Positions 1 through 9,000 of a stretch of DNA of 64,000 bases are shown piece after piece; within the stretch, counting starts at the first letter, position 1, and each line of letters starts with the position of its first letter. The notes below the pieces were generated by a model. The model ran no database searches and was not told the DNA's origin. It saw only the letters and a list, made by a program, of their open reading frames with translations. The stretch covers positions 62,001 through 126,000 of the forward strand of contig NZ_JASITB010000004.1 of NCBI RefSeq assembly GCF_030063455.1, read 5' to 3'. Origin of the DNA: Cryobacterium sp. PH31-O1 (lineage in GTDB: Bacteria > Actinomycetota > Actinomycetes > Actinomycetales > Microbacteriaceae). The position numbers and the translations under genes are program-made.

Positions 1-1047
1 CAGAGTTCCCACGTTCACCAGCACCGCCCCGGCCGCTTCGGCCGGGTTCTCCGCCCACGTATCGGCCGCCACCAACGCCAACAGCGCAGCATCCACCTGC
101 TCCGTCGACGCCCTCATATAATCAGCGACCGGGTTCACACCCACCGGCAGATCATCGGTGACCCGCCCGGGCGAATTCGGCGAATATTGGCTATAGGAAA
201 CGATCCCGACCAACAACATCCCCACACCCGACCACGCCTGACCCGCCAGCGCCCCATCACCGCCCTCACCGGTGACCGCATTAAAACCGACCAGGGAGGT
301 AGCACCCTGCCACATACCCACCAAAGAACCCCAAGCACCATCGCCAAACGACTCCAGGCCAGACCGGTCTCCGTCCGTTGCCGCGCCCCACGGCAACGAG
401 ACACCGTCACCGTCAAGGTCCGCCACCGCCACCGCGACCCCATCAACCACGCACACATCCGTGCGCAACGCATTGATCGCATTCACACAATCGACCCGCA
501 CGGTGTCGAGCGCGGCGACCTCAACGTTCACCCGGTGGATCAGGTCCTTATTCTCTTCAACGGATGGCTTATGCTCACGCCAGGTGATCACCGTCGGCGA
601 CATCTCCGCCGCCGTCGGGGCCGAAAGGCCCAACAACCACAGCGGGTGATCCGAGTCCCCCATCGTGACGGTGACGCCGTCGGACACCCGGGCGACGAAC
701 GCCCGAGCCTCCTCGCGAATGATCGCCAAACGCGCCTTCACCGGAGCGACGTCGTCGGCGAAGTTGGCGATGATCGTTGAAACCGACGCGAAGGTCTGGC
801 CGAGGGCCGCGGAATCCATGGCGACCGGCGCCATCACCTCCAGTAACTCGGCTGACTCCGGTGCGACGTACACGCCCGACAAACCCGCCCACTGCGTGAC
901 GACCGCGGCTCCCTTCTCGGTCACCGCCGTACCCGCGGTGGAAAAGCCCGTCGCCGACCCGGCCAGCGTCGCCGGATCGATATCCGCTCCCGGAATCAGG
1001 TCGGGCTGGATCAGATCGCCATCAACCAGGCACATCTGCGCGGCCAT
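1..1047 (-). CDS. Large probable type VII-secreted effector, N-terminal part (runs off window)
   Basis: The frame is open from an ATG at 1047 to base 1 with no stop, so 349 residues are visible and the C-terminus lies outside the window. Residues 1-130 form an alanine-rich helical region resembling the N-terminal domain of WXG100-linked polymorphic effectors, with a W-A-G-L motif near residue 53. Further on there is no signal peptide, only small hydrophobic stretches around 270-290. The start overlaps the stop of the upstream small ESX-like gene (TAATG), so the two are translationally coupled. Position beside WXG100 proteins and an EccC/EccD machine suggests an exported toxin or surface protein, but the C-terminal domain that would decide this is not visible. 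Effector status is an inference; the reading frame is certain. Confidence 0.75.
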   Translation of the reverse strand, partial: MAAQMCLVDGDLIQPDLIPGADIDPATLAGSATGFSTAGTAVTEKGAAVVTQWAGLSGVYVAPESAELLEVMAPVAMDSAALGQTFASVSTIIANFADDVAPVKARLAIIREEARAFVARVSDGVTVTMGDSDHPLWLLGLSAPTAAEMSPTVITWREHKPSVEENKDLIHRVNVEVAALDTVRVDCVNAINALRTDVCVVDGVAVAVADLDGDGVSLPWGAATDGDRSGLESFGDGAWGSLVGMWQGATSLVGFNAVTGEGGDGALAGQAWSGVGMLLVGIVSYSQYSPNSPGRVTDDLPVGVNPVADYMRASTEQVDAALLALVAADTWAENPAEAAGAVLVNVGTL

Positions 1048-1400
1048 TAGGACGCACCGGTGAAGAACGACAGGTCACCGGATGACGCGGCCTGGCTCGC
1101 CGCCGCTTGCGCGGTCGCCGCCATCTCCTCGTCACCCTGCACATACCCGATGGTGGCGGCGCTGGCCCCGAGCGACCCCGCCGTGATGCGGTTACCGATG
1201 GCGATCAGGCGGTTCTGCTCGCTGGTGATCAGCGCCTGCACGGCCGCCGGAACGTCGGCCAAGCCGGAGCCGGCACCGCTGCTGAGCTCGGAAAACGCCG
1301 CCGACATGCCATCGAGCGCAGTACTCAGCTCGGTCGCGGCGGTTTCCACCGACGTCAGCACGGACTGCACGCCAGGCGCGTTGATACTCCAGCCGCTCAT
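1047..1400 (-). CDS. Small ESAT-6-like helical protein
   Basis: The 117-residue protein is almost entirely predicted helix, rich in Ala and Ser, with two helical halves as in the ESAT-6/WXG100 superfamily. A Y-V-Q-G-D sequence in the C-terminal third fits the YxxxD/E export signal of type VII substrates. It resembles the DUF6507-type proteins found beside actinobacterial ESX effectors. Its stop overlaps the start of the large putative effector by one base, which suggests that it is a partner or chaperone of that protein. No canonical WxG turn is visible. Family assignment is moderate. Confidence 0.7.
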   Translation of the reverse strand: MSGWSINAPGVQSVLTSVETAATELSTALDGMSAAFSELSSGAGSGLADVPAAVQALITSEQNRLIAIGNRITAGSLGASAATIGYVQGDEEMAATAQAAASQAASSGDLSFFTGAS

Positions 1401-1436
1401 TCCCCCGAGCCCTTCCCAACGCCCGAAGGCATACGT

Positions 1437-1757
1437 CTATCCGATGTTTTGAACGGCGGAACGGCCACGAGCCAGGGCGGCCTGCGCGGTCTCATCGTTC
1501 GACGCGAGCGAGGTACGCAGCGAGGTGATGATCTGCTTCACCTGACCGGCCACCGTGTTCCAGCGGATTTCCTTCGATGCGTACTCTTCCGACACGCCGT
1601 CGGCCTGGTAATCGGCCATCAGGGCCTTCACATCGGCATCACGCTGATCGATGAGCGCCTCCAGCCGGCCAGCAATGGCGTTGAAGTTGTCCTGCGCATT
1701 CTGTGATGCTGCAATGTCATAGTCGCGACGATCCGCCGCGTTACCGCCTGAAGCCAT
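1437..1757 (-). CDS. WXG100-like small secreted protein
   Basis: A 106-residue all-helical protein with no signal peptide or membrane segment. A Y-A-S-K-E sequence near residue 60 matches the YxxxD/E secretion motif. The length and the two-helix pattern fit ESAT-6/CFP-10-like substrates, although no clear WxG turn is present. It lies 36 bases before the next ESAT-6-like gene and 12 bases after another, in one minus-strand operon that ends in the large effector. Probably half of a heterodimeric substrate pair. Confidence 0.7.
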   Translation of the reverse strand: MASGGNAADRRDYDIAASQNAQDNFNAIAGRLEALIDQRDADVKALMADYQADGVSEEYASKEIRWNTVAGQVKQIITSLRTSLASNDETAQAALARGRSAVQNIG

Positions 1758-1769
1758 GAGCGTGTTCCC

Positions 1770-2114
1770 CTATCCCCGTGAACCGAACCGTGCCGAGTCG
1801 AAACCCGCCCCGGATTGTGCCGATGTCGTCTGGTCAGCGAACTCCTGGTCGGCCTGGCCGAAGGCCACGTCCTGGCCGGCGATACCGGTGAGGATCGACG
1901 ACAGTGCGCCGTTCAACTCAGCCGAAATGGAATCCGTCTCATTCTTGAAGCGGTCGAACGCGGCACGGCCAGCACCGTTGAACCGACCCTCGAGCGGCGC
2001 GGCCGCTTCGAACAGCTGCTTCACGAGCGAACCCAGATCATCAGAAGACGTGCTGGTCTTCTTGACCAGGTGCGACAGAACGTCAGACCCCATCGCAAAC
2101 TTCATGCCAGACAT
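1770..2114 (-). CDS. WXG100 family protein with FNG in place of WxG
   Basis: First gene of the minus-strand ESX substrate operon, 114 residues. Two amphipathic helices are joined by R-F-N-G-A-G around residue 45. This is the position of the WxG turn, with Phe replacing Trp, a substitution common in actinobacterial homologues. The C-terminal tail is polar and Gly/Ser-rich. The ATG at 2114 was chosen; a second ATG at 2105 is also possible. Divergent from the secretion-machine operon across a 254-base regulatory gap. Confidence 0.75.
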   Translation of the reverse strand: MSGMKFAMGSDVLSHLVKKTSTSSDDLGSLVKQLFEAAAPLEGRFNGAGRAAFDRFKNETDSISAELNGALSSILTGIAGQDVAFGQADQEFADQTTSAQSGAGFDSARFGSRG

Positions 2115-2368
2115 CGAATACCCCCAAAAGTCGGTGAGCCCTCAGGATAGGCCCCCAAGCTGTGCAGCGGGGGTTTTTGGGTAAAGTTGCACAATCTTCG
2201 ACGAACTGCCACCCCTCATACACGAAGGGCCGGCCCTACCCCCAAGGTGGGTGAGCCTTCAGGCTAGGCTGCTCATATTGACCTCGGGGATTTTGGGGAA
2301 TTGGGCGACGTCGTTGGCGGGCCGTGGAACCCCACTGTGAGTGATCTATCGGAAACTGGGGTGCACAC
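2115..2368. promoter_or_regulatory. Divergent control region of the ESX locus with a direct repeat
   Basis: This gap separates the minus-strand substrate operon from the plus-strand machine operon. A 20-base sequence at 2133-2152 returns at 2250-2269 with 18 of 20 identical bases; both copies contain GGTGAGCC and end in TAGGC. C-runs (CCCCCAA or CCCCAAG) lie beside each copy. The second copy contains TAGGCT, a plausible -10 hexamer reading toward the FHA/RDD gene. The repeats could be paired operators or duplicated promoters. Confidence 0.5.
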
Positions 2369-3550
2369 GTGGGCAGCGCACTTCTCGGCGCGATCAGTTG
2401 CGGCCGATGCGGCGCCCGTTTGCCCCCCCTCGGCCACTACTGCGACCGCTGCGGCGTCGTGCGCATCGCGGCCCTGGCACCTGGATCAAGCCAGGGCATG
2501 CTCGGCGGCGTCGTGCCGGCCAGCGTCAACCTGCGGCTCTGGTCCCTTTCTATCGATGCCGTACCCGCCGTTGTGCTGATCGCCCTCGCTGTGGGAGGGG
2601 CGCTCACCGGGCGCGGTGGCGTGGCATTTCAGCTCGCAGCGCTGCTCGTGGTGTTCCTGGTGCTTCAGGTCGCGCTCTTCACGACGTGCGGGCGCAGCGT
2701 CGGTCGGTTGCTGCTCGGGCTGCGCACGGTCGATTCCCTCACCGGCCTGCCGCCGACGACTGTTCGGGCGGCGGCCTCGGTGCTGGACGTGACGCCCCAG
2801 GCGGCGGGCGCGACCGTCACCGCCAACCTGCGTCGCGGACGCGACCCGCATGCTCCGGCCCTGCCCCCGCTCGGCGCCGACCAGCTCGGGCACAACGTGC
2901 GCCCCTCGCACTCGACCGCGCCGATCGTTGACACCAGCGGTATCGCGGCCGTCCACATCGACGCGGCCGGGCCGACCGCGGTGGGAGCGACGGGAGCGCG
3001 TGAACCCGTGGCGCATCATCCGCTCGACGTACCGGCGACACCGGCGACACCGGCGACACTCGCAGCACCCGAAGCAGCACCCCCAGCAGGCCCAGCACCA
3101 GCAGCACCCGCGGTACCAGGGCGCGCGGTGCAGCCGGCCGACGACGGCTACGCGCCGAAACCGCCGGAAGCGGCGATGGTGAGCATCGTGCTCGACAACG
3201 ACCAGACCCTGCAGGTCGCGACGTCGCTGCTGATGGGTCGACGACCGGCCAATCGAGCGGACGGCGCGCAGCATCCGCTGTACGCCTGGGCCGACCTCTC
3301 GCGCACCCTGTCGAAGACGCATGCCCTGCTCACCTGGTCGGGCTCCCTGCTCTGGGTGACCGACCTCGGCTCGGCGAACGGAACGACGCTGGTGACGCCG
3401 GAGGGCGAGCGGATGCGCCTCGTCGCCGGAACGCCCACCGCCGCAGCCAGCGGTTGCACGGTGGAGCTCGGCGATCGTGCCTTCGGGGTGCGCGCACCTG
3501 AAACCAGCACCGCCGAGACAATGGAAAGAAGGTCGTCCGGTGTCTTCTGA
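2369..3550 (+). CDS. Zinc-ribbon / RDD / FHA domain membrane protein of the ESX locus
   Basis: The 393-residue protein starts at GTG. An N-terminal zinc ribbon has C11-x2-C14 and C25-x2-C28. An RDD-type membrane domain follows at about residues 45-125, with two hydrophobic helices and a G-R-S-V-G-R-L-L-L-G loop. A Pro/Ala-rich linker covers about 210-265, and a C-terminal FHA domain about 270-385 has a G-R-R motif, S-K-T-H and G-S-A-N-G-T. FHA domains bind phosphothreonine, so this is likely the phospho-dependent scaffold of the secretion machine. The next start lies inside its 3' end (3540), so the genes are coupled. Confidence 0.85.
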   Translation: MGSALLGAISCGRCGARLPPLGHYCDRCGVVRIAALAPGSSQGMLGGVVPASVNLRLWSLSIDAVPAVVLIALAVGGALTGRGGVAFQLAALLVVFLVLQVALFTTCGRSVGRLLLGLRTVDSLTGLPPTTVRAAASVLDVTPQAAGATVTANLRRGRDPHAPALPPLGADQLGHNVRPSHSTAPIVDTSGIAAVHIDAAGPTAVGATGAREPVAHHPLDVPATPATPATLAAPEAAPPAGPAPAAPAVPGRAVQPADDGYAPKPPEAAMVSIVLDNDQTLQVATSLLMGRRPANRADGAQHPLYAWADLSRTLSKTHALLTWSGSLLWVTDLGSANGTTLVTPEGERMRLVAGTPTAAASGCTVELGDRAFGVRAPETSTAETMERRSSGVF

Positions 3551-3827
3551 CCACGATGTGGTGCTGCTGGAAACAGTCAAAACGCACCGCGACCGACTGC
3601 GTGCCGCCTTTCTGTTCGGCGAGTTGTCGGAGCGGCGCACGGCCAATGACAATGTGCGCCGCGTGATCGGGAGCATGGTGCTGGCCGCCGTGCTGTGTGC
3701 GGGCTGCATCGGCGTCTCGTTCGTGGTGGACCTGCTGGCACAGCGCGCCGCTGCTGCCAGCCAGACCCAGACCCCCGTCGCTCCGGTGCCGACACCGACG
3801 ACAGCAATAGAAACGGACACCCCGTGA
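3540..3827 (+). CDS. Small single-helix membrane protein of the ESX operon
   Basis: A 95-residue protein starting at GTG 3540, chosen because GAAAGAAGG ends 7 bases upstream. It has a charged N-terminal part of about 40 residues, one strong membrane helix at about 44-65, and a Thr/Pro-rich tail. It overlaps the FHA gene by 11 bases and the eccD start by 4 (GTGA). The function is unknown. The position suggests a structural or assembly subunit, but it is not recognisably EccB or EccE. Confidence 0.75.
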   Translation: MSSDHDVVLLETVKTHRDRLRAAFLFGELSERRTANDNVRRVIGSMVLAAVLCAGCIGVSFVVDLLAQRAAAASQTQTPVAPVPTPTTAIETDTP

Positions 3828-5143
3828 GTGGATTCACCCGGCTCACCATTGTGGGCCGCACGCGCAAGGCCGAGATCGTGGTGCCCAACGACGAGACGAT
3901 CGCTGCGCTCATTCCCCAGCTGATGGATTTGCTCGACGAGCACACCGGATCGGTGGCCCGCCCGCTCACCCTCGTACGCGCGACCGGTCAGCAGCTTGAC
4001 ACCGCGTTAACGCTGGTCGACCAGGCGGTCGCCGCCGGTGAGCTGCTGCGCCTGCTGCGGGTGGACGAAGCTCCGGCGCCGCCCGAAGTCGCCGACGTGA
4101 CCGACGTCGTCGCTGAAGCCCGCGACGATCGGCGCGGCCTCTGGCAGGCTGCACACCGACAGGGCGTCGGTGCCGCCCTGATCGGCCTGTTCACCGGTAC
4201 CGCCGGCTGGCTCGCGATCCCCCTGGGAACGTCGGCTACCCCGGTCGCGCTCGGGCTCGGCATCGCCTTTCTGGGCTGCCTCGCCGTCGCCACTGCGCTC
4301 GGCCTGCTCGGTCGACGCTGGCCGGCCATCGGCTTCAGCGCAGCAGCGTTCGGCCTGGTTCCGGCGACGGCGCTCGCGCTGGCATCCGCTCTGCTTTCAA
4401 CGGATGCCGCCGCGCCCGCCGCCATCGTCGCCTTCGGCCTCGTCTGGCTCACGATCGGTCTGGCCCTCGGAATCGGTCTGGGCCTCCGCCCGGCCCTGCG
4501 GGCGAGCGGCCTCGCCCTTATTCTGGTCGTTCTCGCACTCGCTCTGCCGGTCATCGGCGTCGGCGGGCTGGAAACGGCCGGGATCGTCGGAATCACGGCT
4601 GCCCTGATGTGCGGCCTGCTGCCCTGGTACGCCATGAACAGTTCGGGGCTGACCGGACTCGACGACCTCGTGATCGCGGGCCGGCTCACCCACCGCGCGG
4701 CGGTGCTGACGACCGTCAACGACGCCTACCGTTCGCTGACCTGGTCGACGGTGGCTGTGGCCGTGCCGCTCTTCGTCACCGCCACCGCGCTCGCCGCCTC
4801 GACCAACGGGTGGGCGATCGCACTCGGCGCTGCCCTCGCCGCGGTCACGGCCCTGCGCACGCGCGCCTTCCCGCTCGCCGCCCAAGCGATCACCCTGTGG
4901 GCGGCGGCGCTGCTCACCCTCGTGCTGGCGGCTTTCGCGCACGCCGACGGCTGGGGCATCATCGCCGCGCTCGTGGCGCTGGCCGCGATCACCCTGGTGA
5001 CCGTGGCGCTGACCCCGCCGCCGCACGCCAGGGCCCGACTGCGACGGGTAGGCAACGGCATCGAGATGCTCGCTGTCGTCTCGCTGCTGCCCGTACTGCT
5101 GGGAATTTTCGGCATCTACCCCGACCTGCTGGGAACGTTCTAA
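3824..5143 (+). CDS. eccD: Type VII secretion integral membrane protein EccD
   Basis: The 439-residue protein starts at GTG in a 4-base overlap. Residues 1-85 form the ubiquitin-like YukD domain, with L-T-I-V-G-R-T-R-K-A-E-I near the start. After a charged linker, about ten or eleven hydrophobic helices fill residues 115-435. This is the EccD architecture: a cytosolic ubiquitin fold and the pore-lining membrane bundle of the ESX translocon. The next gene begins directly after its TAA. Recognition is firm from the domain order and the adjacent EccC. Confidence 0.9.
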   Translation: MSGFTRLTIVGRTRKAEIVVPNDETIAALIPQLMDLLDEHTGSVARPLTLVRATGQQLDTALTLVDQAVAAGELLRLLRVDEAPAPPEVADVTDVVAEARDDRRGLWQAAHRQGVGAALIGLFTGTAGWLAIPLGTSATPVALGLGIAFLGCLAVATALGLLGRRWPAIGFSAAAFGLVPATALALASALLSTDAAAPAAIVAFGLVWLTIGLALGIGLGLRPALRASGLALILVVLALALPVIGVGGLETAGIVGITAALMCGLLPWYAMNSSGLTGLDDLVIAGRLTHRAAVLTTVNDAYRSLTWSTVAVAVPLFVTATALAASTNGWAIALGAALAAVTALRTRAFPLAAQAITLWAAALLTLVLAAFAHADGWGIIAALVALAAITLVTVALTPPPHARARLRRVGNGIEMLAVVSLLPVLLGIFGIYPDLLGTF

Positions 5144-6019
5144 ATGTCGCGCATCGCGTCGGCGTTGCGATCGCTTCCCCTGGCCGTGCTCGGCAGCGCG
5201 AGCGCACGCCTGCACGACCTCACCCAAGCGGATGCGCGCATTCGCCTGCCGCTCACCCTCAACCGGCGCATCGGGGTGGTGCAGGTGGCCGGCGGCGTCG
5301 GGGCATCCGTTGTGGCGGCGAGCATCGCCAGCATCTTCGCGCACCGCCGCACCGGTCTGGTACTCGGCGTGAACGCCTCGGCCGGTACGCACAATATGCT
5401 CTGGCACGCCGGAGTCGGCAGCGGTGACGCCGTCGTGGGCCCGGCCGCGCCGGCGACGCCGAGTGAGACCCGGCACGCCACCGCGGGGCTGGGCGTGGCA
5501 CCGTCGGGGCTGATCGGGCTGGAACTGCGCGACCCGTCGCAGCCGACCACTCCGGCCGCGAGCCGTACCTGGTTCGACCTGATCAACCCCCGCTCGCGCT
5601 TCTTCGACCTCGTCATCACCGACTGGGGAGTGCGCGGCTGGCAGATCGACCTGTCCCAGGTGGCCGTGGCCAGCCACGTCATCTGCGTCGTCACCCGGTC
5701 GGAACGCCACGCCGTCGAAGAGGCGGCCGCGATCGTTCCGGCCTTGCTCGGCCGGGCCGATGCCCCCCGCATCGTGTTCGTGATCGTCGATGTCGGTGGC
5801 GGCGCACGGCTGACACCCCGCCTGGGCATACTGCCGCACCTCGGCGTGCCGATCGTGCACGTGCCGTACGACGCGGCGGCCGGCGGCGCCACCCCCGTGG
5901 CGAGCGAAGACCTGAGCACGGCAGCCCGCATCGCCCACGCCGTCCTGGCGGGCGCCATCCTGGCCGAGGCGCAGCTGACCCTGTTGCCGGGCCCCGCCCG
6001 AATCGAGGCCCGGCGATGA
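5144..6019 (+). CDS. MinD/ParA-like protein with degenerate P-loop, ESX-associated
   Basis: The 291-residue protein has a ParA/MinD-like fold. At about residue 48 the phosphate-binding loop reads A-G-G-V-G-A-S-V-V-A, where the family has KGGxGKT/S. Both the signature Lys and the invariant GK lysine are missing, so ATP hydrolysis is doubtful. A hydrophobic strand followed by T-D-W-G near residue 159 sits where MinD proteins carry switch II. It lies between eccD and eccC with no gap and overlaps the eccC start by 4 bases. Similar ATPase-like proteins accompany mycobacterial ESX loci (EspI-like). The role is unproven. Confidence 0.7.
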   Translation: MSRIASALRSLPLAVLGSASARLHDLTQADARIRLPLTLNRRIGVVQVAGGVGASVVAASIASIFAHRRTGLVLGVNASAGTHNMLWHAGVGSGDAVVGPAAPATPSETRHATAGLGVAPSGLIGLELRDPSQPTTPAASRTWFDLINPRSRFFDLVITDWGVRGWQIDLSQVAVASHVICVVTRSERHAVEEAAAIVPALLGRADAPRIVFVIVDVGGGARLTPRLGILPHLGVPIVHVPYDAAAGGATPVASEDLSTAARIAHAVLAGAILAEAQLTLLPGPARIEARR

Positions 6020-9000
6020 CCCTGAAACTCATCCACCGTCCTACCCGGGTCACCCGGCCGTTGCGACGCCCGGAACCCGAGATCATCTCCCCGCCGCCGG
6101 CCATGCAGGACGGAGCCCAGGGTGGGCTGCCCATCCAGGCGCTCATCCCCGTGCTCGGCGCAGCGACCAGCGTGGTCATGATGGTGACGCTGCGCGGCAA
6201 CGCCCTGTTCATGGTGATCGGCGCTCTCATTCTCATCGTCGCGATCGTCGGCGGCCTGGCCATGGCCCTCACCCAGCGCGGCAATGCCGCCCGCACCCGC
6301 CGCGTGCAGCGGGAACGCTACCTCGACTACCTCGAACGGCTCCGCTCCCGCATGCGCGGCCGCGGCAAGGAAGTACGCGCGCTGGCATCACTGCTGAGCC
6401 CCGAACCGGCCGCCCTGATCGAGCTCGTACGCGATCCCGGCCGCCTGTGGGAGCGCCGCCGCCAGCACGCCGATTTTCTGCGTCCCCGGCTCGGTCTGGG
6501 CGATCAGACCTGGTTCGACCTGATCATTCCGGCTGAACAGAACCCGGTGCAGCCCTTCGACCCCATTCTTGCGGGAGAAGCCGGCCAGGTCGCCCTGCAC
6601 TATTCCACCCTGCGCGGTATGCCGATCGAGCTGCGGCTCGACGGGGCCGGCACCGTCGCCATCATCGGCGACCGCTCGGACACCGTGCAGGTCGCGCGCG
6701 CGCTCATGCTCCAGCTGGCGGCCCTGCACGCCCCCGACGATGTGCACCTCGCCATCGCCTACCCACCCAGTGCGGCCGCCGACTGGGCCGGCGTGGACCT
6801 GCTCCCGCACTTCGTCGACGAATCCACCTTCGACGGGCCGGTTCCGGCTCGCCGCGTCGCGCCCGACATCACGGCCCTGCGCAGGGTGCTCGGCCAGGAC
6901 CTCGGCGATCGCGCGCAGCTCGCCGCGACGTCCAAGCGCAGCGGTAGTAACGCTGCCGTCGCCGAGAATTCCCGGCTCATCGTCTTTGTCGACGACTACG
7001 GCCATGTGGCATCCGCTCTGCCAGTACCCGATGCCGATCTCTCGCCCTCCGACCTGCACATCACCATGGTGCACCTGCTCAGCGATCGGCTGCACGAGCC
7101 GTCGGACGTGACCATTCGCGTGGGCGTGGCCGACGGCCAAGCCGAAATAACGGATGCCCGCGACGACGCCGACGGGCAGGTCGCGGTGCAGCGGGCCGTG
7201 CTCGACCGCATCTCCGGCGCACTGTTCGAGACCGTCGCCCGCATGCTCACACCGCTGCGGCTGAACCTCACCCGTCAGGACGAGGTGGAATCAGCGCGGG
7301 CCGTGGATATCGCCGAGCTTCTGGAGATCGACGACATCGCCAATTTCGATACGGCATCCGCTTGGGAACAGCGCTCACCGCGCGACTTTCTGCGCGTGCC
7401 GATCGGGCTCGATGATTTCGGCGAGCCGGTGCTGCTCGACCTGAAGGAATCCGCCCAGCTCGGTATGGGACCGCACGGCCTGTGCATCGGGGCGACCGGT
7501 TCGGGCAAGAGCGAACTGCTGCGCACCCTGATTCTCGCGCTCGCCCTCTCGCACGGACCCAAGGACGTGAGTATGGTGCTCGTGGACTACAAGGGTGGCG
7601 CGGCCTTCGCCCCGTTCGCCGGTCTGCCGCACGTGGCCGGCATCATCGACAACCTCGCCGACGACCCGCAACTCACCCAGCGGGCCCGCGTGAGCATCGC
7701 CGGGGAGGTGGTGCGGCGCCAACAGCTACTCAAAGACGCCGACAACTCGCCCTCGATCACGCACTACCGCGAGCTGCAGGCGACCCGGCCCGACCTGCCG
7801 GCGCTGCCGCACCTGCTCATCGTGATCGATGAGTTCGGCGAGCTTCTCGCCGCCGAGCCCGACTTCGTCGACCTGCTGCTGACCATTGGCCGCATCGGGC
7901 GCTCGATCGGGGTGCACCTGTTGCTCTCCAGCCAGCGCATCGAAGCGGGCAAGCTGCGCGGCCTCGAAACGTACCTCTCGTATCGCGTGGGGCTGCGCAC
8001 CTTCTCGGCGTCGGAAAGCTCGATCGTGCTCGACACGCCCGATGCCTTTCACCTGCCAGCCATTCCCGGCTTCGCCTATCTCAAGGTGGACACCTCCGTC
8101 TACCGACGCTTTCGCTCCGGGTACGTCTCCGGTGCCCTCGCCCTGGCTGAGCTGACGCCGAGCGACCTCGGCGGCGACCGGCTGGAAGCCCGCCGGCTGC
8201 CGCTGTACAACGGGCTCGGCCAGCGTGACGACTCCGAGACCGCCGAGGAAGCCCTGGCCCGACCGACGACCGGGCGCATTCTCGTTGACGCCGCCGTCGA
8301 CGAACTGCGGCACGCCGACCAGGCGGTGCCGCCGATCTGGCTGTCGCCACTGCCCGAGCGGATGGCGCTCTCCCGCATCATCGCGGACGCGCCAGCGTCG
8401 AACCTGCAGGTGGCGATGGGCCTGCTCGATGAGCCCGAGAAGCAACGACAGGACCCGTGGCTGGTCGACCTCACCCGCAGTGGCGGCCACCTGGCCATCT
8501 TCGGGGCGCCGCAGACCGGGCGCAGCACCTTTCTGCGCACCATGGCCGTGTCACTGTCGCTGACCCACACGCCGCGGCAGGTCAGCGTGTACGCGATGGA
8601 CTTCACCGGCTCGGGACTCACCCGGATCGACGGGTTTCCGCACGTGGGTGGGGTCGCGACCCGGTCGAATCCGGACCGGTTGCGGCGTCTGCTCGAGGAA
8701 CTCGCCGGCATGCTGAACGTGCGCGAACGCTTTTTCGCCGAGCGCGGCATCGACTCGCTCGCGACCCTGCGCAGCCAGCACGCGGCCGGACGCATTCCGG
8801 AGCTCGTGGCCGCCGACATCGTGCTCCTCGTCGACGGACTTGGGGCCCTGCGCGCCGACTTCGAGGAGTTGGAACCGGCGCTCTACGACCTGCTGGCACG
8901 CGGGTCGAGCTTCGGCATGCACGTGGTCATGTCGATGACCCGCTGGAACGAGCTGCGCATGGCACAGCAACCCCTCATCGGCACCCGCATCGAACTGCGC

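Noticed and set aside
2486..3943. Long minus-strand open frame opposite the FHA/RDD gene
   Set aside because: It is an antisense shadow of high-GC coding DNA: Arg/Gly/His-rich, no domains, no ribosome site, and it covers real genes in their usual frame.
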